NCBI RefSeq assembly: GCF_000024545.1
Contig: NC_013947.1
Location: 3,472,001 to 3,536,000, forward strand
Length of the DNA stretch: 64,000 nucleotides
Reading direction: 5' to 3'
DNA from: Stackebrandtia nassauensis DSM 44728
GTDB lineage: Bacteria; Actinomycetota; Actinomycetes; Mycobacteriales; Micromonosporaceae
A program made the translations under genes and the position numbers. This document shows, in pieces, positions 16,989 through 25,313 of the stretch. The notes beneath the pieces were generated by a model that saw only the letters and a list, made by a program, of their open reading frames with translations, was not told where the DNA came from and did not search any database. How positions within the stretch are numbered: the stretch's first letter is position 1; every line of letters begins with the position of its first letter.

Positions 16989-17666
16989 CTAGTTCCCGGT
17001 CGGCGAGTACTCCACGGTGATGCCGAGGCTGGCGGCCATGCTGAACGTCAACGGCAGCAGGTCGCCACTGGCGACGGTGGCGCCGCGCAGCGCCTCGACC
17101 CCGGTGACGTCCTCCAGCACGCAACCCTCCAGCCGGACGTTGTCCATCGTGGCGTGATGCAGCCGGGCGCCGGTCAGGTCGCAGTTGGTGAAGCGCACGC
17201 TGGTCAGTTCGGCGTTGGTGAGGTCGACGCCGGTCAGGCGGCAGCCGTCGAAAACGACGTGCCGCAGCCGCGAGAACCGCAAGCCCGCCAGGTCCATCCG
17301 GCACCCGGTGAAGGTGACGTCCTTGACGACGCCGTTGTTCCACTGCCAGCCGGTCATGCGCATCGTCGCGAACGACGACCGTTGCAGGCCGCAGTCGGAG
17401 GCGTGGGTGTTGGCCAGGTTGCCGTCCTCGAAGACGCAGTTGCGCCAGGCGCCCTTCGTCCACCGCCCACCCGACAGGTCCACACGCGACAGCCGGGTGG
17501 CCTCGACGGTGAAGCCCTCCGCCTCGGCGTCGGACGCGTCGGCGCCGGTGAACGTCAGCTGCCACCATTCCGCGTCGTCGACGAGCGGGTGCTCGTCGAC
17601 GTCGGCTTCGGTACCGGAGGCGGGCAGTTGCGGTGCTGCCGGTTTGGCGGCGGGCGTGGCGGCCAC
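16989..17666 (-). CDS. Pentapeptide-repeat protein
   Basis: 225-residue soluble protein with a run of five-residue repeats from about 55 to 190 (LSRVDLSGGRW, FEDGNLANTHASDCGL, CRLTGVDLTNAELTSVRF, CDLTGARLHHATM). Every fifth residue is Leu, Val or Phe, predicting a right-handed quadrilateral beta-helix. The N-terminal 30 residues are Ala/Pro-rich and probably disordered. Some relatives mimic DNA and protect gyrase, but nothing here proves that role. The start is GTG 17666 behind AGCAGG. It ends 3 bases from the convergent moaDE gene. Confidence 0.87.
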   Translation of the reverse strand: MAATPAAKPAAPQLPASGTEADVDEHPLVDDAEWWQLTFTGADASDAEAEGFTVEATRLSRVDLSGGRWTKGAWRNCVFEDGNLANTHASDCGLQRSSFATMRMTGWQWNNGVVKDVTFTGCRMDLAGLRFSRLRHVVFDGCRLTGVDLTNAELTSVRFTNCDLTGARLHHATMDNVRLEGCVLEDVTGVEALRGATVASGDLLPLTFSMAASLGITVEYSPTGN

Positions 17667-17739
17667 GGGACCTGCTTTCTGTCGTCAACAGTGCGCTGGG
17701 CCGTACCGTATCGTTTCGCTGTGACACCACGGAGGACGC

Positions 17740-18306
17740 ATGCTCAAGGGATGGTACGGCTGGTTCGGCACCTTCACCGGCGTCTCGGCCCTCACCGTGC
17801 TCGCGTTGCCGCTGTGCGGGCTGCTGGTGTGGGTGCTGGCCCGTCGTCGTAGCGCCAACGGCGACCCGTCGGCGTGGCGACGGTCGCTGGCCGAGGTCGG
17901 CATCGTTTACGGGACGGTGCCGTGGGTGTGGATGATCATGTTGCCCGGCAGCCAGGTCGGCACCGTCTCGGATCGGGTGCACCTGGTTCCGGTGCTGGAT
18001 CTGCTGGAGATCTTCGAGGACGGGCCGCTGCGGGCCACGGGTCAGATCGTCGGCAACCTGCTGGTGTTCACGGCACTGGGTTTTTTCGCCCCGATACGGT
18101 TCGCGGCCTTGGCGTCGCTGCCACGGATCCTGTTGCTGGCGGCGGGTTGTTCGGTGCTGGTCGAGGTCGCGCAGTACGTGCTGCGCCTGGACCGGGTGAC
18201 CTCGGTGGACGATGTGCTGCTCAACGCCGCCGGTGCCGGGCTGGCCGCGTTGGCGTCGCGCCGCTGGTGGTGCTCTAGGTCGCTTCCCCGCCTCGCACCA
18301 GGCTGA
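17740..18306 (+). CDS. VanZ-like membrane protein
   Basis: 188-residue membrane protein with about five hydrophobic segments. The VanZ-family pattern is visible: a first helix, then VHLVPVLDLLEIF, IVGNLLVFTALGFFAP with its N-L-L-x-F, a helix ending in EVAQYVL, and SVDDVLLNAAGAGLAA (the D-D-x-L-x-N-x-x-G motif). VanZ proteins are linked to teicoplanin resistance, but most actinobacterial homologues have no assigned role. ATG 17740 has GGAGGA 3 bases upstream. The 3' end overlaps the epoxide hydrolase gene by 32 bp, tail to tail. Confidence 0.88.
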   Translation: MLKGWYGWFGTFTGVSALTVLALPLCGLLVWVLARRRSANGDPSAWRRSLAEVGIVYGTVPWVWMIMLPGSQVGTVSDRVHLVPVLDLLEIFEDGPLRATGQIVGNLLVFTALGFFAPIRFAALASLPRILLLAAGCSVLVEVAQYVLRLDRVTSVDDVLLNAAGAGLAALASRRWWCSRSLPRLAPG

Positions 18307-19438
18307 AGAAGGCGCGCAGCTCGGCGACGAACGATTCGGGCTGTTCGAAGGCGGCGAAGTGTCCGCCGCGCGATGGCTCACCCCAGTACCGGATGTCGGT
18401 GAACCGCCGCTTGGCCCAGCGCCGGGACGGGTGCGGCAGCTCGGCGGGGAACACCGAGCAGCCGGCCGGAACCGCGATGGTGTCCGGTGTGGACTCGGTG
18501 AACCAGCTCTGGATGGTGCGGATGCTCTCCCAGTACAGCCGCGCGGCCGAGGCTCCGGTGCCGGGCAGCCAATACAGCATGATGTTGTCCAGCACCTCGT
18601 CGCGGGACAGTACCGAGTGGAGGTCGCCGTCGTGGTCGGTCCACTCCCACAGCTTCTCCACCAGCCACGCGCACAGGGCCACCGGCGAGTCCACCAGTCC
18701 GTATCCGATGGTCTGCGGGCGGGTGGACTGCTGGACGCTGTAGCCGTCTCCGGTGGCCTGGCGGGTCTTGAGCCGTGCGAGCGCGTCGCGTTCGGCATCG
18801 GTGAAAGTGTCCGAAGTGTCCGGTGCGGCCAGTGGCGGCACCAGGTGTATCCCGGTGAGGAGTTCGGGGTGGCGCAGCGCCAGCAGGGTGCTGATGCTGG
18901 TGCCCCAGTCCGATCCGGCGGCGCCGAAGCGGCGGTAGCCCAGCCTGGCCATGAGCTCGGCCCAGGTGTCGGCGATCCTCTCGACTCCCCAGCCGGTGCG
19001 CGGCGGTTTGTCGCTGAAGCCGTAGCCCGGCAGCGAGGGGCACACGACGTGGAAGGCGTCGGCGGCCCGGCCGCCGTGGGCGACGGGGTCGGTGAGCGGT
19101 CCGAGCACCTTGGTGAACTCGACGACGGAGCCGGGCCAGCCGTGGGTGAGGATCAGCGGCATCGCGTCGGGGTGCGGCGAGCGAGCGTGTATGAAGTGGA
19201 TGCCCAGTCCATCTACTGTGGTGCGATATTGCGGCCAGGTGTTGAGCCGGGCTTGCCGGGTGGGCCAGTGGTACTGCTCGGCCCAGTACTCGCACAGGCT
19301 CCGCAGGTAGTCCAGCGGTACGCCCTGACTCCAGTCGTCGACCGTCTCGGGCTCGGGCCAGCGGGTCGCCCGCAGCCGGTCGCGCAGGTCGTCGAGGACC
19401 GCCGGTGCCGTGTCCACCCGGAATGGAGTGACGCTCAT
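18275..19438 (-). CDS. Epoxide hydrolase family protein (EHN + alpha/beta hydrolase)
   Basis: 387-residue cytosolic hydrolase. The N-terminal EHN domain (about 1-110) has the DDLRDRLRATRWP start. The alpha/beta-hydrolase core has the oxyanion HGWPGS, nucleophile Asp in GSDWGTS (about 180), an acid in the cap/late region and GGHFAAFEQPE carrying the catalytic His. These enzymes open epoxides to diols, like microsomal and juvenile-hormone epoxide hydrolases. ATG 19438 overlaps the stop of the SDR gene as ATGA: last gene of a four-gene coupled operon starting at the HAD-GH13 gene. Confidence 0.92.
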   Translation of the reverse strand: MSVTPFRVDTAPAVLDDLRDRLRATRWPEPETVDDWSQGVPLDYLRSLCEYWAEQYHWPTRQARLNTWPQYRTTVDGLGIHFIHARSPHPDAMPLILTHGWPGSVVEFTKVLGPLTDPVAHGGRAADAFHVVCPSLPGYGFSDKPPRTGWGVERIADTWAELMARLGYRRFGAAGSDWGTSISTLLALRHPELLTGIHLVPPLAAPDTSDTFTDAERDALARLKTRQATGDGYSVQQSTRPQTIGYGLVDSPVALCAWLVEKLWEWTDHDGDLHSVLSRDEVLDNIMLYWLPGTGASAARLYWESIRTIQSWFTESTPDTIAVPAGCSVFPAELPHPSRRWAKRRFTDIRYWGEPSRGGHFAAFEQPESFVAELRAFFSLVRGGEAT

Positions 19439-20181
19439 GGGATGGTGTGCCCTCCGTTGACGGTGATGCGTTGTCCGGTCACGAATCCCGCCGCGTCCGA
19501 GGCGAGGTACGACACGGCGGCGGCGACATCGTCGGGTACGCCAAGTCGCCCCAGCGGCACGTCGTCTCGGTACTCCTCCAGGTCCGCGGCCGGTGCGTCG
19601 GCGTGACGCTCCACCGGGATCCAGCCCGGGGCCACCATGTTGACGGTGATTCCCGACGGCCCCAGTTCCCGTGCCCAGGAGCGGGTCAGTCCCAGTTGGG
19701 CGCCCTTGGCGGCGACGTAGGCCGACATGCCGGGCAGCGCGCGTTCGAAGATGTCGGAGCCGATCTGAATGACCCGCCCCCGCCCGGCCTCACGCATCGC
19801 GGGGAGCACGGCGCGCAGCAGCAGCGTCGGGCTCTTCACGAAGAACAGCAACTGATCCAGGTGCGCCTGCCAGGTCAGGTCGGCCACGGCGGTGGCGGGC
19901 TGCGGGCCGGTGGCGTTGGTGACCAGCACGCCGACGGGACCGAGCTCGCGGGTGATCCGGTCGACGAGGACGGTCACGGCCGTCTCGTCGGTGACGTCTG
20001 CCCCGAAAGCCGCCGCGACACCACCGTCAGCCCGAATGGCGTCGACGACCCCGTCGGCGAGCGCGGCACCGGAGCGATAGTTGACGGCCACGGCCCAGCC
20101 GTCGGCGGCCAGGCGTCGGGCGATGGCGGCGCCGAGGCCGCGCGAGGCGCCGGTGACGAGCGCTACGCCGGGACTGTCCAT
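19435..20181 (-). CDS. Short-chain dehydrogenase/reductase (FabG-like)
   Basis: 248-residue NAD(P)-dependent oxidoreductase. The cofactor motif is TGASRGLGAA; the usual N-A-G becomes TNATGPQ. The catalytic Ser is in IQIGSDIF and the Tyr-Lys pair in SAYVAAKGA; the tail GQRITVNGGH is FabG-like. AGGAG lies 6 bases before ATG 20181. Its start overlaps the preceding MFS gene by 19 bases and its stop overlaps the epoxide hydrolase start, so translation is coupled on both sides. Confidence 0.92.
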   Translation of the reverse strand: MDSPGVALVTGASRGLGAAIARRLAADGWAVAVNYRSGAALADGVVDAIRADGGVAAAFGADVTDETAVTVLVDRITRELGPVGVLVTNATGPQPATAVADLTWQAHLDQLLFFVKSPTLLLRAVLPAMREAGRGRVIQIGSDIFERALPGMSAYVAAKGAQLGLTRSWARELGPSGITVNMVAPGWIPVERHADAPAADLEEYRDDVPLGRLGVPDDVAAAVSYLASDAAGFVTGQRITVNGGHTIP

Positions 20182-21848
20182 GGTGAACTCCTGTGGGTGC
20201 GTGACAGGGCCAGCAACATCACCAGCAAGACGCCGGGCAGCACGAATCCCACCCGCAGACTCACGGCGGAGCCTACAACGGCGAGCAGGCTGGGGGCGGC
20301 GATTATGGCCGTACCGGAGGCCAACGCCCCCAACGCGGCCGAGCGGCTGGGCGACAGTCCGGGTGCGGCGGTGAGCCGGGCGAGGGTGATCGGGTAAAGC
20401 ACAGCGATGCCCAGACCGGCGACGGCCAGACCGACGGCCACCGGCCAGGGATCCTGGGCGAGACACACGATGCCGGTACCGGCGATGGCGGTCAGGCACG
20501 CGACCGGCACGGTCGCGGGGCGGGCGGCGACACGCGGCGCGGCCAGTCGGCCCGCGGCCATGCCGACGAGGAACGCGGCGCTCAACGCGGCGGCGGTGGT
20601 GGCCGAGGCACCGCTGTCGCGCAGCCGGGCCGCGCCCCAGATGGTGAAGCAGAACTCGCTGGCCACGGCCAACACGATGCACAGCCAGCCGCTGGCCACC
20701 ATCCTGGGCGACGCCCGCCGAGCGTCGGTCCCCGCGTCGAGGTGGGACGGCTCCGCGCAGCGCGAAGCCGCGGGTCCCCAGCTGGCCCGCGACCCCGTCG
20801 CGGCCGACGGCTTCGCGCTGCGGAAGGCCCCAGGTATCCAGCGGGCCCGTGACCCCGTCGCCGCTGACAGCACCTTGCTGCGGAAAGCCGCAGGTGTCCG
20901 GCTGGGCCGAGTCCCCGTCTCCGCTGATGGCTTCGCGCAGCGCGAGGCCCCAGATGTCGAGCTGGCCCGTGACCCCGTCGCCGCTGGCGGCTTCGCGCCG
21001 CGCGAAGCTGCGGGAGTCCAGGTGGGCCGAGTCCCCGTCTCCGCTGATGGCTCCGCGCAGCGCGAGGCCCCAGATGTCGAGCTGGCCCGTGACCCCGTCG
21101 CCGCTGGCGGCTTCGCGCCGCGCGAAGCTGCGGGAGTCCAGGTGGGCCGAGTCCCCGTCGCCACTGATGGCTCCGCGCAGCGCGAGGCCCCAGATGTCGA
21201 GCTGGCCCGTGACCCCGTCGCCGCTGGCGGCTTCGCGCCGCGCGAAGCTGCGGGAGTCCAGGTGGGCCGAGTCCCCGTGTCGGCCGACGGCTCCGCGCAG
21301 CGGGAGGCCGCCGCCACGACCAGGGCCGGGATCGGTGCCAGCAGCGCGAGCCTGCCGGGCAGCCCCATGTCGCGCACCACCGCGACCAGCAGCGGCGCGG
21401 TGATGCTGGCGCAGCTGGAGGCGGCGATGACCCGCGTGAGCCTGGCGGCCACCGCTTGGCCGCGCAGCAGCGCCGGGGTGGCCAGGACGATTCCGGCGCC
21501 ACCGATCCCGATGAGCAACACGCCCACAGCCGCGCCCCACATCGACGGCACCGCGGCCGCGACCCCGGCTCCCGCCGCCGCAGCGGCGGCAGCGACCCGC
21601 AGCACGATCGCGACCCGAGCCTGCTGGAACACCAACGCCGCCACCGCGACCACGACGAGGCCGACGCCGAAGACCGACGACAGCCAGCCGACCTGCTCGC
21701 GGGTCTTGTGCAGCTCGGCGGCCAGCAGCAGCACGTAGGGGCCCAGCGCGGCCAGCAGGAACCCCAGCGACGCCTGCGCCAGTCCGGTGGGCAGGTCGTT
21801 GGCCGGCGACGCGGGTGCTCTGGCGATCCTTACAGTGTGGACGGTCAC
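20163..21848 (-). CDS. MFS transporter with a 20-residue tandem-repeat central loop
   Basis: 561-residue membrane protein. The N-terminal half (to about 180) holds around six hydrophobic segments beginning LAQASLGFLLAALGPYV; the C-terminal half (from about 390) holds another six, giving the two MFS bundles. Between them, where MFS proteins normally have a short cytoplasmic loop, lie nine in-frame copies of a 20-residue unit (SRCAEPSAETGTRPTWTPAA and variants) plus a partial tenth. The start GTG 21848 overlaps the stop of the HAD-GH13 gene as GTGA. The substrate is unknown; efflux or uptake linked to the glucosidase operon is inference. Confidence 0.8.
   Translation of the reverse strand: MTVHTVRIARAPASPANDLPTGLAQASLGFLLAALGPYVLLLAAELHKTREQVGWLSSVFGVGLVVVAVAALVFQQARVAIVLRVAAAAAAAGAGVAAAVPSMWGAAVGVLLIGIGGAGIVLATPALLRGQAVAARLTRVIAASSCASITAPLLVAVVRDMGLPGRLALLAPIPALVVAAASRCAEPSADTGTRPTWTPAASRGAKPPAATGSRASSTSGASRCAEPSVATGTRPTWTPAASRGAKPPAATGSRASSTSGASRCAEPSAETGTRPTWTPAASRGAKPPAATGSRASSTSGASRCAKPSAETGTRPSRTPAAFRSKVLSAATGSRARWIPGAFRSAKPSAATGSRASWGPAASRCAEPSHLDAGTDARRASPRMVASGWLCIVLAVASEFCFTIWGAARLRDSGASATTAAALSAAFLVGMAAGRLAAPRVAARPATVPVACLTAIAGTGIVCLAQDPWPVAVGLAVAGLGIAVLYPITLARLTAAPGLSPSRSAALGALASGTAIIAAPSLLAVVGSAVSLRVGFVLPGVLLVMLLALSRTHRSSPWTVPA
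20766..21305 (-). repeat. Coding minisatellite, 60-bp unit arranged as 120-bp higher-order repeats
   Basis: Nine 60-bp units read in frame within the MFS gene; alternating types pair into 120-bp units. The stretches starting near 20941, 21061 and 21181 are virtually identical over 120 bp, while outer copies are diverged. The pattern indicates recent unequal crossover or slippage within an older array. Because the unit is a multiple of three, copy-number change keeps the frame. Confidence 0.9.
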
Positions 21849-24052
21849 TGTGGCTCGTCCACGAGAACGATCGCCTGCTGGGCGGCGAGACTGGCCGGGC
21901 ACGGTCGCCGGTGGGTCATCGTGACGGTGGGGTCGTCGGTGTCGAAGACCGTTGTCCCCGTTGGCATCGGCACCGGCACGGGCTCGTCGGTCAGGTTGGC
22001 CAGCACCCGCAGGTGTCCCCGGCGGTAGCCGGTCAGCCGCCCCGCAGGGGCGGGGGTGATCGCAGGTTCGTCGACGTCGGTCAGCAGGACTCGCCGGGCC
22101 GACAGCAGTCGGCGCAGCGCACTCAGATGCGAGGTGGGGTCGGGTCGCTGCGCCGCCACGGTGTCGGCCGGTCGCCGTCCGCCCAGCGGCAGCCACGGGG
22201 TGCCGGTGGTGAAACCGAGGCCGAGCCCGTCGTCCCATGGCATGGGGGTGCGGGCCACGTCGCGGCCCTGGTCGGGCTGTGACAGCGCCAGCGGGTCGGC
22301 CCCGTGTCCATCGGGGACGGTGCCGTTGGGCAGCCCCAGTTCCTCGCCCTGGTAGATCCACATGGTGCCGGGCAGGAAGGCCATCAGCGCGTGCATCGCC
22401 AGCGAGCGGCGGCGTCCGACGGGCCCGCCGCCGTAGCGGGTCGCGGCCCGGGCGCGGTCGTGGTTGCCCTGTGCCCACGACAACCGGGGTGAGGCCGACG
22501 CGGCCGAGATGATCATGTCATTGACGCGCCCCGGATCCCAGTCGCTCTCCAGTAGACCGAACCAGAACGCGGAGTGCAGTCGCTCGTCGGCGACGTAGTC
22601 GGCCAGCGCGTGCGGGTCCAGTTCGTAGATCTCGCCGACGAGGAAGCCGTCGTGGCGGTCGGCCACGCGGCGCCAGCGTTCGTGGATGGTGTGGACGCTC
22701 GGCTGGTGGATGTCGTAGCGGTGGTCCTGGCCGCGCCACGCGAGGGTGGCGCCGTTGACCGGCGACAGCGTCCCGTCGGGCAGCACGGGATTGTCCGGCA
22801 GTTCCGGGTGCTTGACGAGGTACGCGGCGGTGTCGATGCGGAAGCCGTCGAGCCCTCGGGTGAACCAGTGGTCGAGGACGGCGTCGATCTCGTCGGCGAC
22901 CTTCGGGTTGTGCCAGTTCAGGTCCGGCTGCTGCGGGCTGAACAGGTGCAGGTAGTACTGCCCGGTCGCGGGGCTTCGGGTCCAGGCCGGACCGCCGAAG
23001 TGGGACAGCCAGTTGTTGGGTGGCCCGCCGTCGGGGGCCGGGTCGCGCCAGATGTAGTAGTCGCGGTAGGGGCTGTCCAGTGTGGCTTCGGCGTCGCGGA
23101 ACCAGGGGTGCTGGTCGCTGGTGTGGTTGACGACCAGGTCCCCCATCACGCGCAGTCCGCGTCGGTGCGCCTGTCGCAGCAGCTCGTCGAGGGCGTCGCC
23201 GCCGCCGAAGGCCGGGGCGACGCGCAGGTAGTCGGCGATGTCGTAGCCGTGGTCGCGCATGGGGGACACGAAGAACGGCGTCAGCCACACGACGTCGACG
23301 CCGAGCTCGACGAGGTGGTCGAGGCGACGGGTGACGCCCGGCAGGTCGCCCCAGCCGTCGCCGTCGGTGTCGTGAAAGGACGGCAGGTACACCTGGTAGC
23401 CGACGGTGTCGGTCCACCAGTCGCGGGTCTTGCGGGATCGGGCCAACAGCCACGCGAGCTGGTTCAGGTCGGTCAGCTCCAGGTCGGCGGGCAGCCCGCG
23501 CAGCGACGCGGTGTGGGCGCCCGCGCGCCGTCCCGCCTCCAGGCCGGGCAGCGAATCCTCCACCACCAGGCAGGTCGCCGGGTCGACGCCCAGCTTCGCC
23601 GCCGCCGACAGGTAGCCCTCCGGGTCCGGCTTGCCGTGGCGGACGTCGTCCAATGTCACCAGTACCGGCGGGGTAATCCCCGCCGCCGCCAGCCGGGCGT
23701 GGGCCAGTTTCCGGTCGGCGCTGGTCACCACGCCCCAGGGAAGCCCGAGCCGTTCCGCGAGGGACAGCAGTTCCGACGCTCCCGGGGTCGCGACCACGTC
23801 GGACAGGTCCTCGTACTGCAAGGCCATCTGCCGGTCGGCGGCGACGGCGACCTGCGCGTCGGACAACTGTGGACACAGTCGCCGGACCGTGGCCTCGGCG
23901 GTGGGGCCGTGCACCGACTCGACCGCTTGTTCCGGGTCGACACCGTATTCGGCGCTCCATGACCGCCAGGCGCGTTCCACGGCGGCGTCGGAGTCGACCA
24001 GGGTGCCGTCCATGTCCAGCAGGATCGCCGCGACCTTGTCCAGAAACAACAT
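21845..24052 (-). CDS. HAD-family sugar phosphatase fused to GH13 alpha-glucosidase
   Basis: 735-residue fusion. Residues 6-205 are a HAD hydrolase of the beta-phosphoglucomutase/sugar-phosphatase type: nucleophile D13 in LLDMDGTLVD, VVTSAD (motif II), K in GKPDPEGY (III) and VVEDSLPG (IV). From about 208 it is a GH13 oligo-1,6-glucosidase/trehalose-phosphate-hydrolase-like enzyme: DLVVNH, nucleophile D407 (FRID), acid E474 (VGEIYE) and D532 (QGNHD), all intact. It may cleave a phosphorylated or exported disaccharide and dephosphorylate or isomerise the product. ATG 24052 follows GAGGTG. It heads a coupled operon and is divergent from a ROK regulator. Confidence 0.9.
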   Translation of the reverse strand: MLFLDKVAAILLDMDGTLVDSDAAVERAWRSWSAEYGVDPEQAVESVHGPTAEATVRRLCPQLSDAQVAVAADRQMALQYEDLSDVVATPGASELLSLAERLGLPWGVVTSADRKLAHARLAAAGITPPVLVTLDDVRHGKPDPEGYLSAAAKLGVDPATCLVVEDSLPGLEAGRRAGAHTASLRGLPADLELTDLNQLAWLLARSRKTRDWWTDTVGYQVYLPSFHDTDGDGWGDLPGVTRRLDHLVELGVDVVWLTPFFVSPMRDHGYDIADYLRVAPAFGGGDALDELLRQAHRRGLRVMGDLVVNHTSDQHPWFRDAEATLDSPYRDYYIWRDPAPDGGPPNNWLSHFGGPAWTRSPATGQYYLHLFSPQQPDLNWHNPKVADEIDAVLDHWFTRGLDGFRIDTAAYLVKHPELPDNPVLPDGTLSPVNGATLAWRGQDHRYDIHQPSVHTIHERWRRVADRHDGFLVGEIYELDPHALADYVADERLHSAFWFGLLESDWDPGRVNDMIISAASASPRLSWAQGNHDRARAATRYGGGPVGRRRSLAMHALMAFLPGTMWIYQGEELGLPNGTVPDGHGADPLALSQPDQGRDVARTPMPWDDGLGLGFTTGTPWLPLGGRRPADTVAAQRPDPTSHLSALRRLLSARRVLLTDVDEPAITPAPAGRLTGYRRGHLRVLANLTDEPVPVPMPTGTTVFDTDDPTVTMTHRRPCPASLAAQQAIVLVDEPQ

Positions 24053-24075
24053 GCCATCACCTCGACAATGAATAA

Positions 24076-24090
24076 ACTCGGAGTCCGAGT
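24076..24090. promoter_or_regulatory. Palindromic operator for the ROK regulator
   Basis: ACTCGGAGTCCGAGT is a perfect dyad (7-base arms, central G) flanked by AT-rich bases in the 58-bp gap between the HAD-GH13 and ROK genes. It abuts the ROK -10 element, so binding would block transcription of the ROK gene and probably the divergent operon. Confidence 0.7.
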
Positions 24091-24095
24091 ATAAT
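24090..24095 (+). promoter_or_regulatory. Consensus -10 element of the ROK gene
   Basis: TATAAT, an exact -10 consensus. Expected transcription start near 24102, which lies after ATG 24099 but before ATG 24111; no clear -35 is visible. Confidence 0.6.
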
Positions 24096-24110
24096 AGAAT
24101 GGTTCGCGAC

Positions 24111-25313
24111 ATGCCATCCACCAAAGACTCAGCCGCCTCCCGGCCCCGCCGTGGCGAAGCCGCGCGCTGGCAGACCGCCGTCGACGTGCTGCGGCTCGTG
24201 CGCCGCCAGCCCGGCATCACCCGGGCCGCCGCCGCCCAGACCCTGCGGCTGAGCAGCAGCTCGGCCACCGAGGTCACCACCCGGCTGCGGCAGCTCCACC
24301 TCGTCGAGGAGACCGTCGCCGCCACCACCGGCCGCGGCCGGCCCACCGGCGCGTTGCGCGCCAACCCCGACGGCCCCACCGTCGCCGTCGTCAACATCCG
24401 GCACGAGGACTTCCAGATCGCCGTCGTCGACCTGGACGGCACCATCGTCGAGACGCACCAGGGCCGCCACACCGGCGACGATCCGGCGGGGCTCATCGCG
24501 CGGCTGCGCACCGACCTTCGCGAGGTGCGCGACGACTACGGCTTCCGGTTGCGTGCCGTGTCCATCGTCGTGGCGGGCACGGTCAGCTCCGGCCGCCTGG
24601 TGCAGGCCAGCACTTTGGACTGGCACGACGTCGACCTGGGGGCGCTGGACGACGGCCACCAGCCGAGGCTGCCGATCCTCATGGGCAACGACGCCACCCT
24701 CGCGGGGGTCGCCGAAGCGCGCCGAGGCAGCGGCCGCGACTCGCGCACCATGCTGTATCTGACCATTGAGGTCGGTGTGGGAGGTGTGCTCATCGACAAC
24801 GGCGTCCCGGCCGCCGGAGCCACCGGGGCCGGTGGCGAGTTCGGGCACCTGCCCTTCGGTGACCGGGACCTGGCCTGCCCCTGCGGGGCCCGGGGCTGCT
24901 GGGACCTGGAGGTCGACGGCCGCGCCATGGCCCGGCACCGGGGTGACCGTCCACCCCACGACCCCCGCAGCTACGCCGTCGAGGCGATGACCCGCGCCGA
25001 CGGCGATCCGGCCACCACGGCGGCGGTGCGGCGCTGCGCCACCGCGTTCGGCAGCGGCGTCGCCGGACTGGTCAACGCGCTCGACCCCGACACCGTCGTC
25101 CTGGGTGGACTCGCTCCCCAACTGCGGCAACTGTTCCCCGACGCCGTCGCCGAGGGCTTCGACTCGGGGCTGATGGTGTTCCGCCGCGCGTCTCCCCCAC
25201 CGCTGCTGGCCACCTCGCTCGGTGCCCAGGCGGCGGTCCTCGGTGCCGCCGAGGTCGCGTTCGACGCGATCCTCACCGCCACCGGGCTGGCCGAATGGGC
25301 GGCCCAGCCATGA
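24111..25313 (+). CDS. ROK-family transcriptional regulator
   Basis: 400-residue repressor of the ROK (repressor, ORF, kinase) family. N-terminal winged HTH about 10-75 (VLRLVRRQPGITRAAAAQTL, SSATEVTTRLRQLHLV). The ROK sugar-kinase-like domain follows, with GNDATLAGVAEARRG, GVGGVLIDNG and GGEFGHLPFGD. The zinc site reads C-P-C-G-x-R-G-C. Such proteins bind a sugar and control catabolic operons; here the divergent glucosidase operon is the obvious target. I prefer ATG 24111 over ATG 24099, because the perfect TATAAT at 24090-24095 would place the transcript start after 24099. The stop overlaps the next gene (ATGA). Confidence 0.88.
   Translation: MPSTKDSAASRPRRGEAARWQTAVDVLRLVRRQPGITRAAAAQTLRLSSSSATEVTTRLRQLHLVEETVAATTGRGRPTGALRANPDGPTVAVVNIRHEDFQIAVVDLDGTIVETHQGRHTGDDPAGLIARLRTDLREVRDDYGFRLRAVSIVVAGTVSSGRLVQASTLDWHDVDLGALDDGHQPRLPILMGNDATLAGVAEARRGSGRDSRTMLYLTIEVGVGGVLIDNGVPAAGATGAGGEFGHLPFGDRDLACPCGARGCWDLEVDGRAMARHRGDRPPHDPRSYAVEAMTRADGDPATTAAVRRCATAFGSGVAGLVNALDPDTVVLGGLAPQLRQLFPDAVAEGFDSGLMVFRRASPPPLLATSLGAQAAVLGAAEVAFDAILTATGLAEWAAQP

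Noticed and set aside
20766-21305. CRISPR-like repeat array
   Set aside because: Units are contiguous 60-bp tandem repeats with no unique spacers, lie in a coding frame, and have no cas genes nearby.
20407-21738. Plus-strand open frame with repeats across the minisatellite
   Set aside because: The repeat unit is a multiple of three, so several frames stay open on both strands. Only the minus frame has membrane segments on both sides and a coupled GTGA start.
24099-24101. ATG 24099 as start of the ROK gene
   Set aside because: It lies 3 bases after the TATAAT -10 element and therefore would be upstream of the transcript start.
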